Shown: positions 17,467 through 26,418, counted from the first letter of the stretch. The stretch: 64,000 bases of DNA from Rhodoplanes sp. Z2-YC6860 (GCF_001579845.1 NZ_CP007440.1:620001-684000); one strand, 5' to 3'. Notes: generated by a model from the letters alone, not told the origin. A program made the numbers and translations.

Positions 17467-20400
17467 CTAGGAGGCGAAGCGTCCGTCTGCTAGCCGCCGG
17501 GCTTGCCCAACCGCCGCGAGAGCGTTCAACACCGGTTCGATCGAAGTGGCGCGCTTGCCATCGAACAAGCGCGCGACTTCCCGGGCGGTAAGAGGCTTGG
17601 GAGAGCTCATGAGCACGCGGGAAATTGCCGTGACCTGCTCAGGCAGCGTTTTCGGCCAAGGCGCCGTAGCTCCGCTCGGCGGTTCAACAGCAATCTCTCC
17701 GAGATCAAATGTCTGCGAAACCGGAGCGACCTTAACCGGCGCCTGAATATCCGGGCGAAGCCACCGCACCGCGCCCCTTGCTTCCTCGGCAGCGCGGGCC
17801 TGATTGAGTTCCAGTAATCGGGCGAGCGCGTCCTCGTTCGTTATGGTCGCAGGCCAGCCATACGAGTTCGCGACAAGTTCATCGAGTTCGGATTGAAGGG
17901 AAGCAATCGAGCTTACGAGTCCGCGATCATGGATATCCCGTTCTTGCTTCGTGAGTGTTCGGCCCTCCTGCAGCGCCGCGATGACGTTGTAAACATCAGT
18001 AAGCGTCAAATCGGAATGGCGGGATATGGCATCTTTCCGTGCTCGATCGAGAGCAGTCATCACCGAGCGGATTTTTTCAACGAGCACGGCAGGCGGATCG
18101 CCGGGGAACGGGAATGGATCGAAACATTCGGTGTGATTGTATGTTGGATCGTTTCCGACGCCCAAGTGGGCGCCCGCCGCTTCAGAAAAATGAACATGGA
18201 AGCGACTATTAAGAACGCCCAAATGGAATGCGTCGTTGAGCGCAATGATAAGAACCTTGGTCTCGGGAATCGTCTCGTTGTCACAAAAAACGAAAAAGCG
18301 ATGCTTTGACGTGCGTGAGGTCGCGCAATAACGCGGAATGGACTGAAACGCCCTCCTGAATTTCGCGCGCGGCTCCGAATGCAGCCACCAGTTTTTGGCG
18401 TAGGCCGGTCTTGGATTTTGAGACCGCTCCGGGAACACGTGCGTAAGGAGATGTTGGTACGCGTCCGGGTACTGTGTTCGCAGCTCATCTTCCCCGAGCC
18501 CAAACGCGTCGATGACGAGCCTGCCTTTCGGCCGATTGTTGATTTCCCATCCGGTCAGGTATCGCTTCACAAGCTTCTGCCGCGTTTCGGCCGAAAACGC
18601 TTCCGCAATTCCGGGAGAGATGACGAACCCTTGACCTGAAAGCTGGACGCCGGGGCAGGCCAAGCCCCTGTTTGATTTGAGCGGAACGGCGGCGTGGATG
18701 TCCGGCCCCAGCCGCAAGCTCGACGTGAGGTGGCCGGTCGTGCGATGAAATGTAACAGCAACTTCGCCCGACCCGTCGGGAATTTCTGTCTCGCTCGTTA
18801 CGGTGTCGAGCATCGCTACGTCGGGGCTACGAGCGCCAACCGTCATAGCGATGCGGACTGCAGCGCCATCTTGACTGTCGATCCACGGATGGTCCGGGAT
18901 TGCGTAAACAATTCGCACAGGCGCAGATGCTTCGACGATTCCTCGGTTGAAAGCCTGCGTAATCGAATTGGTGGTGATGAAGCCGAAGCGGCGGACCAGC
19001 GCCTTGTCAGCCGTCATTGATGACGCGGCTTTCCACCACCAGTACATAACAAAATCTATCGTCTCGGGCAGTCCTTTGAATGCCGCCCGTACAGCTTCAG
19101 TGTAACCATCGCCCAGCCTCTCTCGCATCCGCTTGTTACCAATGAACGGCGGATTGCCAATGATAAAATCTGCCGTCGGCCATTTAGTGACCTTTGGCTT
19201 CACATAGCGCAGAACATTCACGCGCGCGGTCTCATCCGGCACGAAGTTGCCGGTCACCGGATGAAGCTTCGTCGTTTCTCCGTCCCAGCGCGTGACCGGA
19301 TTTCCGCCGGCGTCCACTTCTTGTTCAGTGCGCTCCCATTCAACCAGCGCATCTCGGATTTCGACCGTGCGAATGTCGCGAAGAATGGGTTCGGCCGGCA
19401 TCGTGTCCCGGCCAGCGACACGGAAGTGCCACTGCAAGTAACCGATCCAGAGAACCAGCTGTGCGATTGCAGCTGCTCGCGGATTGACTTCAATTCCCAA
19501 GAAATTCTCAGGTGTGATCGTATGGCCGCTAATCTCTGCCACGTATTGATAGTCGCCAAGATCACTCAGCAGATCGACGACCTCGGCTTCCAGCTCTTTC
19601 ATACGAGACATGGCCACGTACAAGAAGTTGCCTGTGCCGCACGCAGGATCGAGAACCTTGATTTGGGCAAGCTTTGCGTGAAATGCCTCGACTTCGGCCC
19701 GCGCCTTATCGCGGTCGCCCATCTCAAGCAGCTTCACGGCTGCCGCTCGGACACCGAGCCAATCGGCTCGCAATGGCTCGATGATGGTTGGCATCACCAG
19801 CCGTTCTACATAGGCTCGCGGAGTGTAATGCGCTCCGAGCTTCGCCCGCTCCTTAGGATGTAATGCGCGCTCAAGTAGCGTGCCGAAGATCGCGGGCTCC
19901 ACAAGCGTCCAGTCGGCCTTTGCCGCCTTTATCAGAACCTCGAGCTCTTCCTCATCGATGGGGATGGCGTGCTGGTCCTTGAAGAGGTAGCCATTGAACC
20001 GCCGCATCATCGTTCCGAGGGCAGGGGAAAAAGTGCCTTTATCCATCGCCTCCCAGAGAGCCGATAGTTGGTGATGAAGGGTTTCCGGGTGCCCGCGTTG
20101 CGACACGAGCAGTCCCGAGAAACTTCCTTTCGGTATCAGCGACGTGTCCTCAGCGAAAATCGTAAAAAGCAGCCTCATTAAAAACCCGGACACATTTTCC
20201 GGCGAATGATCACGTGCTTCCAAACGTCTTGCCACGGTTGCAAGGAGCGTAGCGATCTCCCGGGTGGCCCGTGCAGATTGGGTCGATGGGTCGAGCTGCT
20301 TCGGGTTTTCCCAGATCGCTCGAAGCCGTTCCTGAATCGGACCAAGCCGGATGTCCTCCAGCATAATGCGGAAGCTGGCGCGGTCTGGAAACTGTGCGTA

Positions 20401-20925
20401 CGCCTTCCCCGTCCCGGTGAAGTCGGCATACACCTCGATGCAGTAGCCGACATCTACGACAAGGAGGAATGGCGGCCAGCCGTGGTCGACCGGAAGAGCC
20501 TTTGCGTATCTTTCGGCTTGTCCCTTTGCTTGCAGCATCGCCTTCGTCCAACCTGGCGTGCCGCGCCGGGCGGTGCCACGCTTCACCCGCTGGCTGGCCG
20601 TTTGGCCGAATAGATCGAGATCTGCTTCATTTTTTTCGGCAGCAATGCGGTCGGAATCGCTGCCTTGCTTAGCTTCGAGAACGAAGTGTCCTCTCTTGTA
20701 ACAGTCGATCCGGCCAAAACTTTCCGTACCGTCACCGTTATCCTGAAACACGCGGCGTTCGAACACGTAGTCGTTGAGGGTGTCGTCGCTGCGCGAACCG
20801 GCGGGAGCAGCCACCCCTAACAGGGCAGTCAGGCCGTTAATAAAACTTTGCGTGTTGGCAAGTTCAGATCCCCCCGTGTCACGCCAGGTCTTTATGAAAG
20901 AATTGACGGGATCCAAGTCGGTCAT
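17467..20925 (-). CDS. MmeI-like single-chain restriction-modification enzyme (type IIG/IIL)
   Basis: 1152 aa. Near the N-terminus GRIDCYKRGHFVLEAKQG gives D74-X9-E84-x-K86, the same spacing as the PD-(D/E)XK site of MmeI-type enzymes. A helical linker follows, then motif I VLDPACGTGNFLY (~424-430) and motif IV FIIGNPPFIG (~589-592). The C-terminal ~500 residues hold the target-recognition part (WWLHSEPRAKFRR, FDPFPFPGD) and a winged-helix-like tail with LTAREVARLFDGK. One polypeptide would both methylate adenine and cut unmodified sites. It looks intact and stands alone, as these enzymes do. Confidence 0.87.
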   Translation of the reverse strand: MTDLDPVNSFIKTWRDTGGSELANTQSFINGLTALLGVAAPAGSRSDDTLNDYVFERRVFQDNGDGTESFGRIDCYKRGHFVLEAKQGSDSDRIAAEKNEADLDLFGQTASQRVKRGTARRGTPGWTKAMLQAKGQAERYAKALPVDHGWPPFLLVVDVGYCIEVYADFTGTGKAYAQFPDRASFRIMLEDIRLGPIQERLRAIWENPKQLDPSTQSARATREIATLLATVARRLEARDHSPENVSGFLMRLLFTIFAEDTSLIPKGSFSGLLVSQRGHPETLHHQLSALWEAMDKGTFSPALGTMMRRFNGYLFKDQHAIPIDEEELEVLIKAAKADWTLVEPAIFGTLLERALHPKERAKLGAHYTPRAYVERLVMPTIIEPLRADWLGVRAAAVKLLEMGDRDKARAEVEAFHAKLAQIKVLDPACGTGNFLYVAMSRMKELEAEVVDLLSDLGDYQYVAEISGHTITPENFLGIEVNPRAAAIAQLVLWIGYLQWHFRVAGRDTMPAEPILRDIRTVEIRDALVEWERTEQEVDAGGNPVTRWDGETTKLHPVTGNFVPDETARVNVLRYVKPKVTKWPTADFIIGNPPFIGNKRMRERLGDGYTEAVRAAFKGLPETIDFVMYWWWKAASSMTADKALVRRFGFITTNSITQAFNRGIVEASAPVRIVYAIPDHPWIDSQDGAAVRIAMTVGARSPDVAMLDTVTSETEIPDGSGEVAVTFHRTTGHLTSSLRLGPDIHAAVPLKSNRGLACPGVQLSGQGFVISPGIAEAFSAETRQKLVKRYLTGWEINNRPKGRLVIDAFGLGEDELRTQYPDAYQHLLTHVFPERSQNPRPAYAKNWWLHSEPRAKFRRAFQSIPRYCATSRTSKHRFFVFCDNETIPETKVLIIALNDAFHLGVLNSRFHVHFSEAAGAHLGVGNDPTYNHTECFDPFPFPGDPPAVLVEKIRSVMTALDRARKDAISRHSDLTLTDVYNVIAALQEGRTLTKQERDIHDRGLVSSIASLQSELDELVANSYGWPATITNEDALARLLELNQARAAEEARGAVRWLRPDIQAPVKVAPVSQTFDLGEIAVEPPSGATAPWPKTLPEQVTAISRVLMSSPKPLTAREVARLFDGKRATSIEPVLNALAAVGQARRLADGRFAS

Positions 20926-21401
20926 CGGACAATCAATTCAGGCCCATTTCATCTCGAACCGCCGGAGGTCCGCCGTTTCATCATAACCTGTTCAGATTTC
21001 AAGACGATAGCCGGATTAGGCGCGAATGGTGCATTCCGGAGCCCCCACGCTCAACGCCACGATGTCGACGTGAGGCGCCAGCGAGCGCATCGCCACACTT
21101 TACGAATCCCGCGTGCCCGTTGGACAAAAAGGAAGTGGTGCAATCTCCACAGCATCACTAAGAGCCAAGACGCAATCCGCGAGTTCACTCGTGCCATTCG
21201 CGATTGTCCCAGGCAATCTCCTGGCACTTCCCGGCGTCTAATGTACCAATCTGTATCCCAAGGAGTGACCTGAGGCCCGAAAGTCGGGCCCTTCTGATCT
21301 CGATCCAGAGTCGAGCGACAATCGCCCATGTTTAATCGCGATTAGCGTGCGAGTTGCCGTACGAAGCCCCGGAATCTTATTTGAATTCAACCGAGAGCTC
21401 C
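20926..21401. other. gap between the RM gene and the recombinase cassette
   Basis: About 475 bp with no supported gene. A hairpin GGCCCGA-AAG-TCGGGCC at 21274-21290 is followed by CTTCT and could be a weak plus-strand terminator. The rest shows no homology I recognise. Confidence 0.4.
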
Positions 21402-21815
21402 TCACCCCTGAAGGGGAGATTGAGCATCGATGACCCAGCGCAGTCGTTGTTCAATCCAACTTGACGGAAATGGCTGCATAAGATCAACCAACGTGAGATT
21501 TAGCCCCCGCTGATCCAAGATCATCGCGACGATATCTGGCGCCAAGTTGGTCAGGCGCAATATTCGGCAGGCGTAGGATTGATTGACTCCTTCAGCCTTC
21601 GCCAATTCGGTAATAGATGAGTACTCGCCATATTCAATCAACGACCTCCATCGATAAGCGCGCGCGATGGCTTTAGTGATCGAGTCGTCGAACCGGGTGC
21701 GAGTTGCCGGCTTCCTGAAATCTCCAATAATCGTTTTCCGGCCACCACGAACGGCAAGTTTCAGAGGCACTCGAACAGTGACGGTCGCCGATGTCTTGGT
21801 CTTTGTAATTGTCAT
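21402..21815 (-). CDS. KorB/ParB-like helix-turn-helix protein of the recombinase cassette
   Basis: 137 aa. An N-terminal basic strand region (VPLKLAVRGGRKTIIGD) is followed by a helix-turn-helix, SSITELAKAEGVNQSYACRILRLTNLAPDIV, resembling the HTH of ParB/KorB proteins. Its start overlaps the recombinase stop by 4 nt (ATGA), so the two are translationally coupled. A paralogue lies at 56347-56736 in the same position of a decayed cassette copy. Conserved linkage suggests it helps or regulates the recombinase; the mechanism is unknown. Confidence 0.75.
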   Translation of the reverse strand: MTITKTKTSATVTVRVPLKLAVRGGRKTIIGDFRKPATRTRFDDSITKAIARAYRWRSLIEYGEYSSITELAKAEGVNQSYACRILRLTNLAPDIVAMILDQRGLNLTLVDLMQPFPSSWIEQRLRWVIDAQSPLQG

Positions 21816-23140
21816 GCGGCTTGGTCCGTGGGAGCTGATGGCGGACCGATGTCCCGCACCAAACTTGCCAAGCCCTCCGTTCGCAGCGTGATATCGGCGC
21901 CGGTCGTAGAGACCTCCACGCGGTCTACCAGTAGCTGGACGATGCGGGCTTGTTCGATCGGAAAAAGCTCATTCCAGACCTCGAGAAAGCGGTTTAGGTG
22001 ATCGCGTACCTGCCGCTCCGTCAGACCGTCGGCTTGTTTTCTAACCGCGCGCCATGTGGCGGCGATGATTTCAGGGGAGCGAACCATCAGCTTGATTTGC
22101 TCGACCACAGCATTTTCGATGTCGATGGCGGGAATGCGCCGTACTGGATTGTTGTCGGCGATGCCGGATCGCAACGCGCTGGTTGCAATGTAGTATCGAT
22201 AAAGGCGTCCGCGCTTTCGGGTGTGTGTCGGCGTCATTGGCGCGCCGTTGGAGCCAAAAATCAGTCCCTTCAATAGAGCAGGCGATTGAATTCTCGTGGC
22301 CGAAGCGCGTTTACGTGGGCTTTCCTTCAGGACGCTATGGACTTTATCCCACAGGGCGCGATCGATGATCGGTTGATGCTCGCCGGGGTACGCTGTGCCT
22401 TTGTGTACGGCTTCGCCGACGTAGGTCCGATTATTGAGTAATTTATACAGCGCACCCTTGTCGATAAGCTTGCCGTAGCGATTGCGGGCGTTCTCAAGGG
22501 CCAACGCTCTCACCAGCTTGGTGCCAGATCCCATCTTGGCGAAGCGTTCGAAGATCGACAGCACCAGAGCGGCTTCAGGCTTATTTATGACGAGCTTCCG
22601 ATCCTTCACGGTGTAGCCCATCGGAACGTACCCGCCCATCCACATGCCCTTCTTACGAGAGGCGGCAAACTTGTCGCGGATGCGCTCGCCAATCACTTCA
22701 CGCTCGAACTGAGCAAACGACAGTAGGATGTTGAGCGTCAGCCGCCCCATGCTGGTGGTCGTGTTGAAAGCCTGCGTAACGCTGACGAAGGTGACGCTGT
22801 TCCCGTCGAACACCTCAACCAGTTTGGCGAAGTCCATCAGCGAGCGGCTGAGGCGATCGATTTTGTAAACCACAACGATGTCGACGCGGCGTGCCTCGAT
22901 GTCGGCAATGAGCCGCTTGAGCGCAGGCCGCTCCAAGGTGCCGCCAGAAAATCCACCGTCGTCATAATGGTCGTCCAGGAGCAGCCAGCCGTCGGCGCGT
23001 TGGCTGGCGACATACGCCTCGCAGGACTCGCGCTGAGCATGCAGGCTGTTGAATTCCTGGTCCAAACCCTCTTCGGAAGATTTGCGAGTGTAGACCGCGC
23101 ACCGGAGTTTCCGTTTGATCGCCAGCGTGTCCTTCGCCAT
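21812..23140 (-). CDS. large serine recombinase
   Basis: 442 aa from the ATG at 23140, which overlaps the DUF2924 stop (TAATG). The catalytic resolvase domain shows AVYTRKSSEEG (nucleophile S21), VYKIDRLSRSLMDF and SFAQFEREVIGERIRDKF. A recombinase domain (KGALYKLLNNRTYVGEAVHKG) and a C-terminal zinc-ribbon/coiled-coil region with RIVQLLVDRVEV follow. Such enzymes cut and join att sites through 5'-phosphoserine intermediates to integrate or excise elements. Fragments of close relatives occur at 47888-48020 and 56733-56952, so this family has moved repeatedly within the region. Confidence 0.92.
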   Translation of the reverse strand: MAKDTLAIKRKLRCAVYTRKSSEEGLDQEFNSLHAQRESCEAYVASQRADGWLLLDDHYDDGGFSGGTLERPALKRLIADIEARRVDIVVVYKIDRLSRSLMDFAKLVEVFDGNSVTFVSVTQAFNTTTSMGRLTLNILLSFAQFEREVIGERIRDKFAASRKKGMWMGGYVPMGYTVKDRKLVINKPEAALVLSIFERFAKMGSGTKLVRALALENARNRYGKLIDKGALYKLLNNRTYVGEAVHKGTAYPGEHQPIIDRALWDKVHSVLKESPRKRASATRIQSPALLKGLIFGSNGAPMTPTHTRKRGRLYRYYIATSALRSGIADNNPVRRIPAIDIENAVVEQIKLMVRSPEIIAATWRAVRKQADGLTERQVRDHLNRFLEVWNELFPIEQARIVQLLVDRVEVSTTGADITLRTEGLASLVRDIGPPSAPTDQAA

Positions 23141-23577
23141 TAGGTACTCCGCTGATTTTTCAGGCCGAAAAATACCAAGCCGTTCCAACGCGTGCCGGTG
23201 ATGGCGCGGGCAATCGCCGACAGAGACCGATACGGACGGCCCTGATATTCGAAGTCGTCGTCTCGCACCGTGACGCAGTGCTCGACACCCTTCCATTCGC
23301 GGATCAGGCGGGTGCCCGCGATAGGCCGTTCGGATACCTGCCGTCCGCGAACCGCTTTGCCGTCGAATTCGGCGGCTAGCGCTTCCAGCCGTTCAACGGT
23401 CTCCGCTGAAAGCCCGCCATAGGCCAGCTCCTGGATGCGGTAGGCCAGCCGATTTTCCAGAAACCGCCTGTTATAAGGTGGGGCTTCCCGACCGAAGAGG
23501 TCGCGCCACTTTTGCTTCAGGGCGCCGATTGGGGCGGATTTTATTGCCGCCAACTGGGCCAAAACGCCTTCAGCCAT
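23140..23577 (-). CDS. DUF2924 family protein
   Basis: 145 aa from the ATG at 23577 (MAEGVLAQLAAIKSAPIG). Typical DUF2924 segments are LKQKWRDLFGREAPPYNRR, RLAYRIQELAYGGL and GTRLIREWKGVEHCV. Genes of this family sit directly before large serine recombinases in many Rhizobiales and related genomes, and here the stop overlaps the recombinase start. A role as recombinase accessory or DNA-binding factor is likely but, to my knowledge, not established. Confidence 0.88.
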   Translation of the reverse strand: MAEGVLAQLAAIKSAPIGALKQKWRDLFGREAPPYNRRFLENRLAYRIQELAYGGLSAETVERLEALAAEFDGKAVRGRQVSERPIAGTRLIREWKGVEHCVTVRDDDFEYQGRPYRSLSAIARAITGTRWNGLVFFGLKNQRST

Positions 23578-23839
23578 CAATTGTTCTCCGATCCACAGGG
23601 GTCGGATGTCCGCTCTGTTGTTCGAAACTGTCGAGCGGAAATTCTCCGGTCCGGAGTGATTTTTCTCTGGACTGCCGGGCCAACATGCGGCTCAGGCCGA
23701 CGGCCAAGAGCTCCGCAGTTTCAGCGATCCAAAGAGATGACACGTCGCGCGGGTTCATGGCCGGAACATCGGCTAAAACAACGGAAAATCCAGCCCTATC
23801 AGGCGCATATAGAAATACGGAGTAGAGCCGCGAAGACAA
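23570..23839 (-). CDS. small conserved protein of the recombinase cassette
   Basis: 89 aa, overlapping the start of the DUF2924 gene. Not recognised by family. Comparison with the decayed cassette at 57305-57520 shows shared blocks: LAVGLSRMLARQSREKS against FAVGLQRALARKSSEVS, and QSGHPTPVDRRTIDG against QSVHPTPMDRRTSNG. Protein-level conservation between the two copies supports a real gene. The start codon is uncertain. Confidence 0.6.
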   Translation of the reverse strand: MSSRLYSVFLYAPDRAGFSVVLADVPAMNPRDVSSLWIAETAELLAVGLSRMLARQSREKSLRTGEFPLDSFEQQSGHPTPVDRRTIDG

Positions 23840-23953
23840 AGGAAACAGGCAGTATCGTTGACTGTGGGTATGTTGAGGTTGGCGAGGTATCCAGGATGGG
23901 CCTCTGCAACTACTGACGATGCAAGTGTTGCTGATTCGCGGTCGGATTCGGAG

Positions 23954-24721
23954 ATGCCTCGGAAGTCGGCTTCACTCCCCGGTTGGACATTGCGCCGTGC
24001 AGCGCGGGAAACCGCACGGTCGGAGTGGGATTCTTGGATCGCGGCGCAGCACGCGATTCAAAAGGCAGGCGGGGGTAACAAGCGAGCGACCGTTTATTCA
24101 GGCATTTCGCTCGAAGACGCGTTTGATGCTCGAGCTGCTAGCCCAAAACGAAAGCTAATTGAAGCGGAACGGACTGCCTTTCGAAACCTGAAACGTGCTC
24201 TGGCTCAAAAGCTTTCAGGCGGTGAGCTAGTCGCCGTCGGGCGGTCAGGCAGTATACTCGCCCAACTAAAAATGATTCCGGCGCCTGCTTGGCGTGAACT
24301 TGTGTTCCATCGGCTCGCAGAATCGGTAATCAAGGAAGCGCGCTCAGAGAACTTCGTTCACGACGTGCGAGTATTTCGGCGGAACGAAATCCCTGGCGAT
24401 CTCGAAACTATCACCCATCGCTTGCCTATCGACGTTGAACCGGACGCCTTCGACGATCAGGCGAACTCCGAGATAGGGCAGGACGTTAGCGATCCACTTC
24501 CCGGTAAAGCGTGCGAGCGCTGGCTGTGTGCCGCCATGAGAGCTTCGCCTACGGACAGATCCAAACCTAAAAACCAATGGTTTTTCGAAGCGAAACAGAA
24601 ATGGCCGTCTCTCGCGAGACGGGCGTTCGATGACGCCTGGAGCAGGGCTTTGGACGCCACGGGGGCCTTTTGGGGAAAGTCGGGGCGGCCTCGAGGTCGT
24701 GGTCGTAAATCACCGCAGTGA
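23954..24721 (+). CDS. hypothetical protein of the mobile region
   Basis: 255 aa from the ATG at 23954 (MPRKSASLPGW), preceded by TTCGGAG; the frame stays open back to 23858. No known domain was recognised. The C-terminal third is basic and Trp-rich (NQWFFEAKQKWPSLARRAFDDAWSRA) and ends GRPRGRGRKSPQ, suggesting nucleic-acid binding. It starts the plus-strand series leading to the AlpA-like and winged-helix genes and the repeat modules, so it may belong to the replication or mobility part of an integrated element. Confidence 0.55.
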   Translation: MPRKSASLPGWTLRRAARETARSEWDSWIAAQHAIQKAGGGNKRATVYSGISLEDAFDARAASPKRKLIEAERTAFRNLKRALAQKLSGGELVAVGRSGSILAQLKMIPAPAWRELVFHRLAESVIKEARSENFVHDVRVFRRNEIPGDLETITHRLPIDVEPDAFDDQANSEIGQDVSDPLPGKACERWLCAAMRASPTDRSKPKNQWFFEAKQKWPSLARRAFDDAWSRALDATGAFWGKSGRPRGRGRKSPQ

Positions 24722-24813
24722 TTTCGCTTCAAAAGTAAAAGAATCATGGAGTCTATTACGCAAGTGCCGAATCGGAGACTTCGCCTCATATCGCAACCGA
24801 TTCGGGGACGAAC

Positions 24814-25053
24814 ATGAAGTTTGTGGCTGATAGAAACGAAGCGTGTGAGCTTCTGAATGAAGTCAGAGCTGCCGCAATCCTAGGTCTGTCGATTCGAACG
24901 CTGCAGGCGTGGCGCGCGCACCGCACAGGGCCACGTTTTGTGCGCGCCGGGCGCGCCATTCGCTACCGACGCAGCGACCTCAGCTCCTGGATCGATTCCA
25001 ACACCATTGGATCAGTTCCGCCTAAGCCAGAGAGATCGCCTTCACAAACGTGA
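24814..25053 (+). CDS. AlpA/excisionase-like helix-turn-helix protein
   Basis: 79 aa. The segment LNEVRAAAILGLSIRTLQAW, then GPRFVRAGRAIRYRRSDL and SWID, is the winged HTH of AlpA/excisionase (MerR-like HTH_17) proteins, which bend att DNA or activate element genes. The position just before an orphan primase-type domain and the repeat modules fits control of excision or replication of a satellite-like element. The domain call is reliable; the role is inferred. Confidence 0.75.
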   Translation: MKFVADRNEACELLNEVRAAAILGLSIRTLQAWRAHRTGPRFVRAGRAIRYRRSDLSSWIDSNTIGSVPPKPERSPSQT

Positions 25054-25237
25054 ATCGCTCACGGCTGGGCCGCCGCCGGTAACTCTTCCCGCAGCGACGC
25101 CGGCGAAGAGCGAAAATTTTTCACGTGAAACCTACCCATCACGGCACCGCGCGATTGCACCCTCGCGGTTACGACGATGCAAGCCCTTCGAGACAATTTC
25201 CGACAATCCACCTCATCACCCTGCTGAAGGACAACCA

Positions 25238-25573
25238 ATGCCAAACAACCAACTTGCGGATCTGATGGAGTCCATCGGAACGACGCTCATGAAACTCGCC
25301 GCCGAGCAGCGGAGAACGCCCGTTCCAAAGTCTGTCATGTTTGACGAACAATTCGGGTGCGTGCTTGACCAGTTTATAGACGAAAAGCTGGAAAGGGGTC
25401 CGTACACCTCCGGAATCGGAGCGCGTGCAATGTACGGTGCTTATGCGGATTGGGCTCGAAGCAAGGGACTTGAAGTCAGAACTCAAACGAAGTTCGGACG
25501 CGAGATGCCCTCGAGAATTCCAAGAGACGATACCGGGTCCACCCGTGTCTATCAGTTGGTAAGATTTAAATAG
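25238..25573 (+). CDS. orphan winged-helix domain resembling the D5/P4-type primase-helicase C-terminus
   Basis: 111 aa from the ATG at 25238, preceded by GAAGGACAACCA; an upstream in-frame extension is discounted. The second half, VLDQFIDEKLERGPYTSGIG, RAMYGAYADWARSKGL and TKFGREM, follows the pattern of the C-terminal wHTH of D5-like phage/plasmid helicases (F..F..E, LY..Y..WC...G, F...L). No primase or helicase domain precedes it. It is either a stand-alone DNA-binding protein or the surviving end of a replication gene. The repeat modules begin 190 bp downstream. Confidence 0.55.
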   Translation: MPNNQLADLMESIGTTLMKLAAEQRRTPVPKSVMFDEQFGCVLDQFIDEKLERGPYTSGIGARAMYGAYADWARSKGLEVRTQTKFGREMPSRIPRDDTGSTRVYQLVRFK

Positions 25574-25760
25574 GTGCAACGTCAGGTTCGCGTCGCTCGG
25601 AGCTTCGGTTGCTCGAGGCGCTATGATCAGTGAAGTCCGACAGCACTTCAGCTCCGCAGAACCATGACGTGTCGCGATTGCCTTATCGCGTACACGCAGT
25701 TTTCCCGCACCGAGACCGATTGCCTACCAAGTAAGTTGCGTTCAGCCGTAGAAAGAGACC

Positions 25761-26038
25761 GCGATAGTTTGCGATGGTTTGCGATAGTTCATAATCAACT
25801 ATCGCAAGGTATTTATCGTTCATGATCATAGTGTTACGTGGACCATGCGAGGGTTGCGATAGTTTTTCCCTATACACGTGTGAACTTGTTCAGCCCATCT
25901 GCGCCAGTAAAACTAATGCCTATAGGGAGGAAAAACTATCGCAACTATCGCAGGTCGCGAACAAGCCCTTGTTCGGGCAAATGATTTTCGTGCGCGAGGG
26001 TTTGAAGCGACTATCGCAAACTATCGCAAACTATCGCT
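25761..26038. repeat. iteron module 1 (unit GCGATAGTTT)
   Basis: Three direct 10-bp units GCGATAGTTT (second with one change) at 25761-25790 run into loop CATAATC and the inverted unit AACTATCGC, forming a 9-bp hairpin. A longer inverted pair follows: GCGATAGTTTTTCCCTATA at 25856-25874 against TATAGGGAGGAAAAACTATC at 25921-25940. Two inverted units sit at 25935-25952, then three direct CTATCGCAAA units at 26009-26038. Orientation thus flips across the module. This resembles replication iterons or a multi-operator; no open frame uses it. Confidence 0.8.
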
Positions 26039-26133
26039 GATTTTCCGCAGACGCCGATCGGTTGAGTTTTTCCGATGTCATGGCTGCAGCACGCGATCGG
26101 ATCGTTGTTTAGCATTTACGTTTGTCTGCACCA

Positions 26134-26418
26134 AGAGAGGATTGAGAGGATCGATTGAGGATTCATAATCAATCCTCGAAGAACAATATCGACTGAGCAT
26201 CAACTACTTAGAGATCTTCTGCGAGGATAGAGACGATTTTCGGCGGTGTATACATGAGAGAAAATTTCAGAAGGAGCGAAAAAAATTCTCTATATGTGAC
26301 GCGTGGAAAATCCTCGCAATCCTCGCACGCCAGATTCAACCCACTGAGGTTGCACAAAAATATCAGATCGAGGATTGATCGTGAATGCTCGCTAGATCCC
26401 CGCAATCCTCGCTCAATC
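26134..26418. repeat. iteron module 2 (unit GAGGATTGA)
   Basis: It has the same layout as module 1 with a different unit. Units GAGGATTGA, GAGGATCGA and TTGAGGATT occur at 26136-26163, then the identical loop CATAATC and inverted AATCCTC. A flanking pair follows, with GCGAGGATAG near 26221 and an AT-rich inverted segment around TATACATGAGAG and TCTCTATATGTG. The tandem inverted units AATCCTCGCAATCCTCGC lie at 26309-26326, and a final CGCAATCCTCGC lies at 26401-26412. Only the hairpin loop and architecture are shared with module 1. Confidence 0.78.

Noticed and set aside
13403-20925. BREX or DISARM methylase locus
   Set aside because: The larger enzyme has its own MmeI-type nuclease site, and no pglZ, brxC or DUF1998 genes are present.
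21274-21290. Intrinsic terminator
   Set aside because: The hairpin is good (7 bp, 3-nt loop) but the following CTTCT is a poor U-tract and no gene ends nearby on that strand. It is mentioned only within the gap entry.
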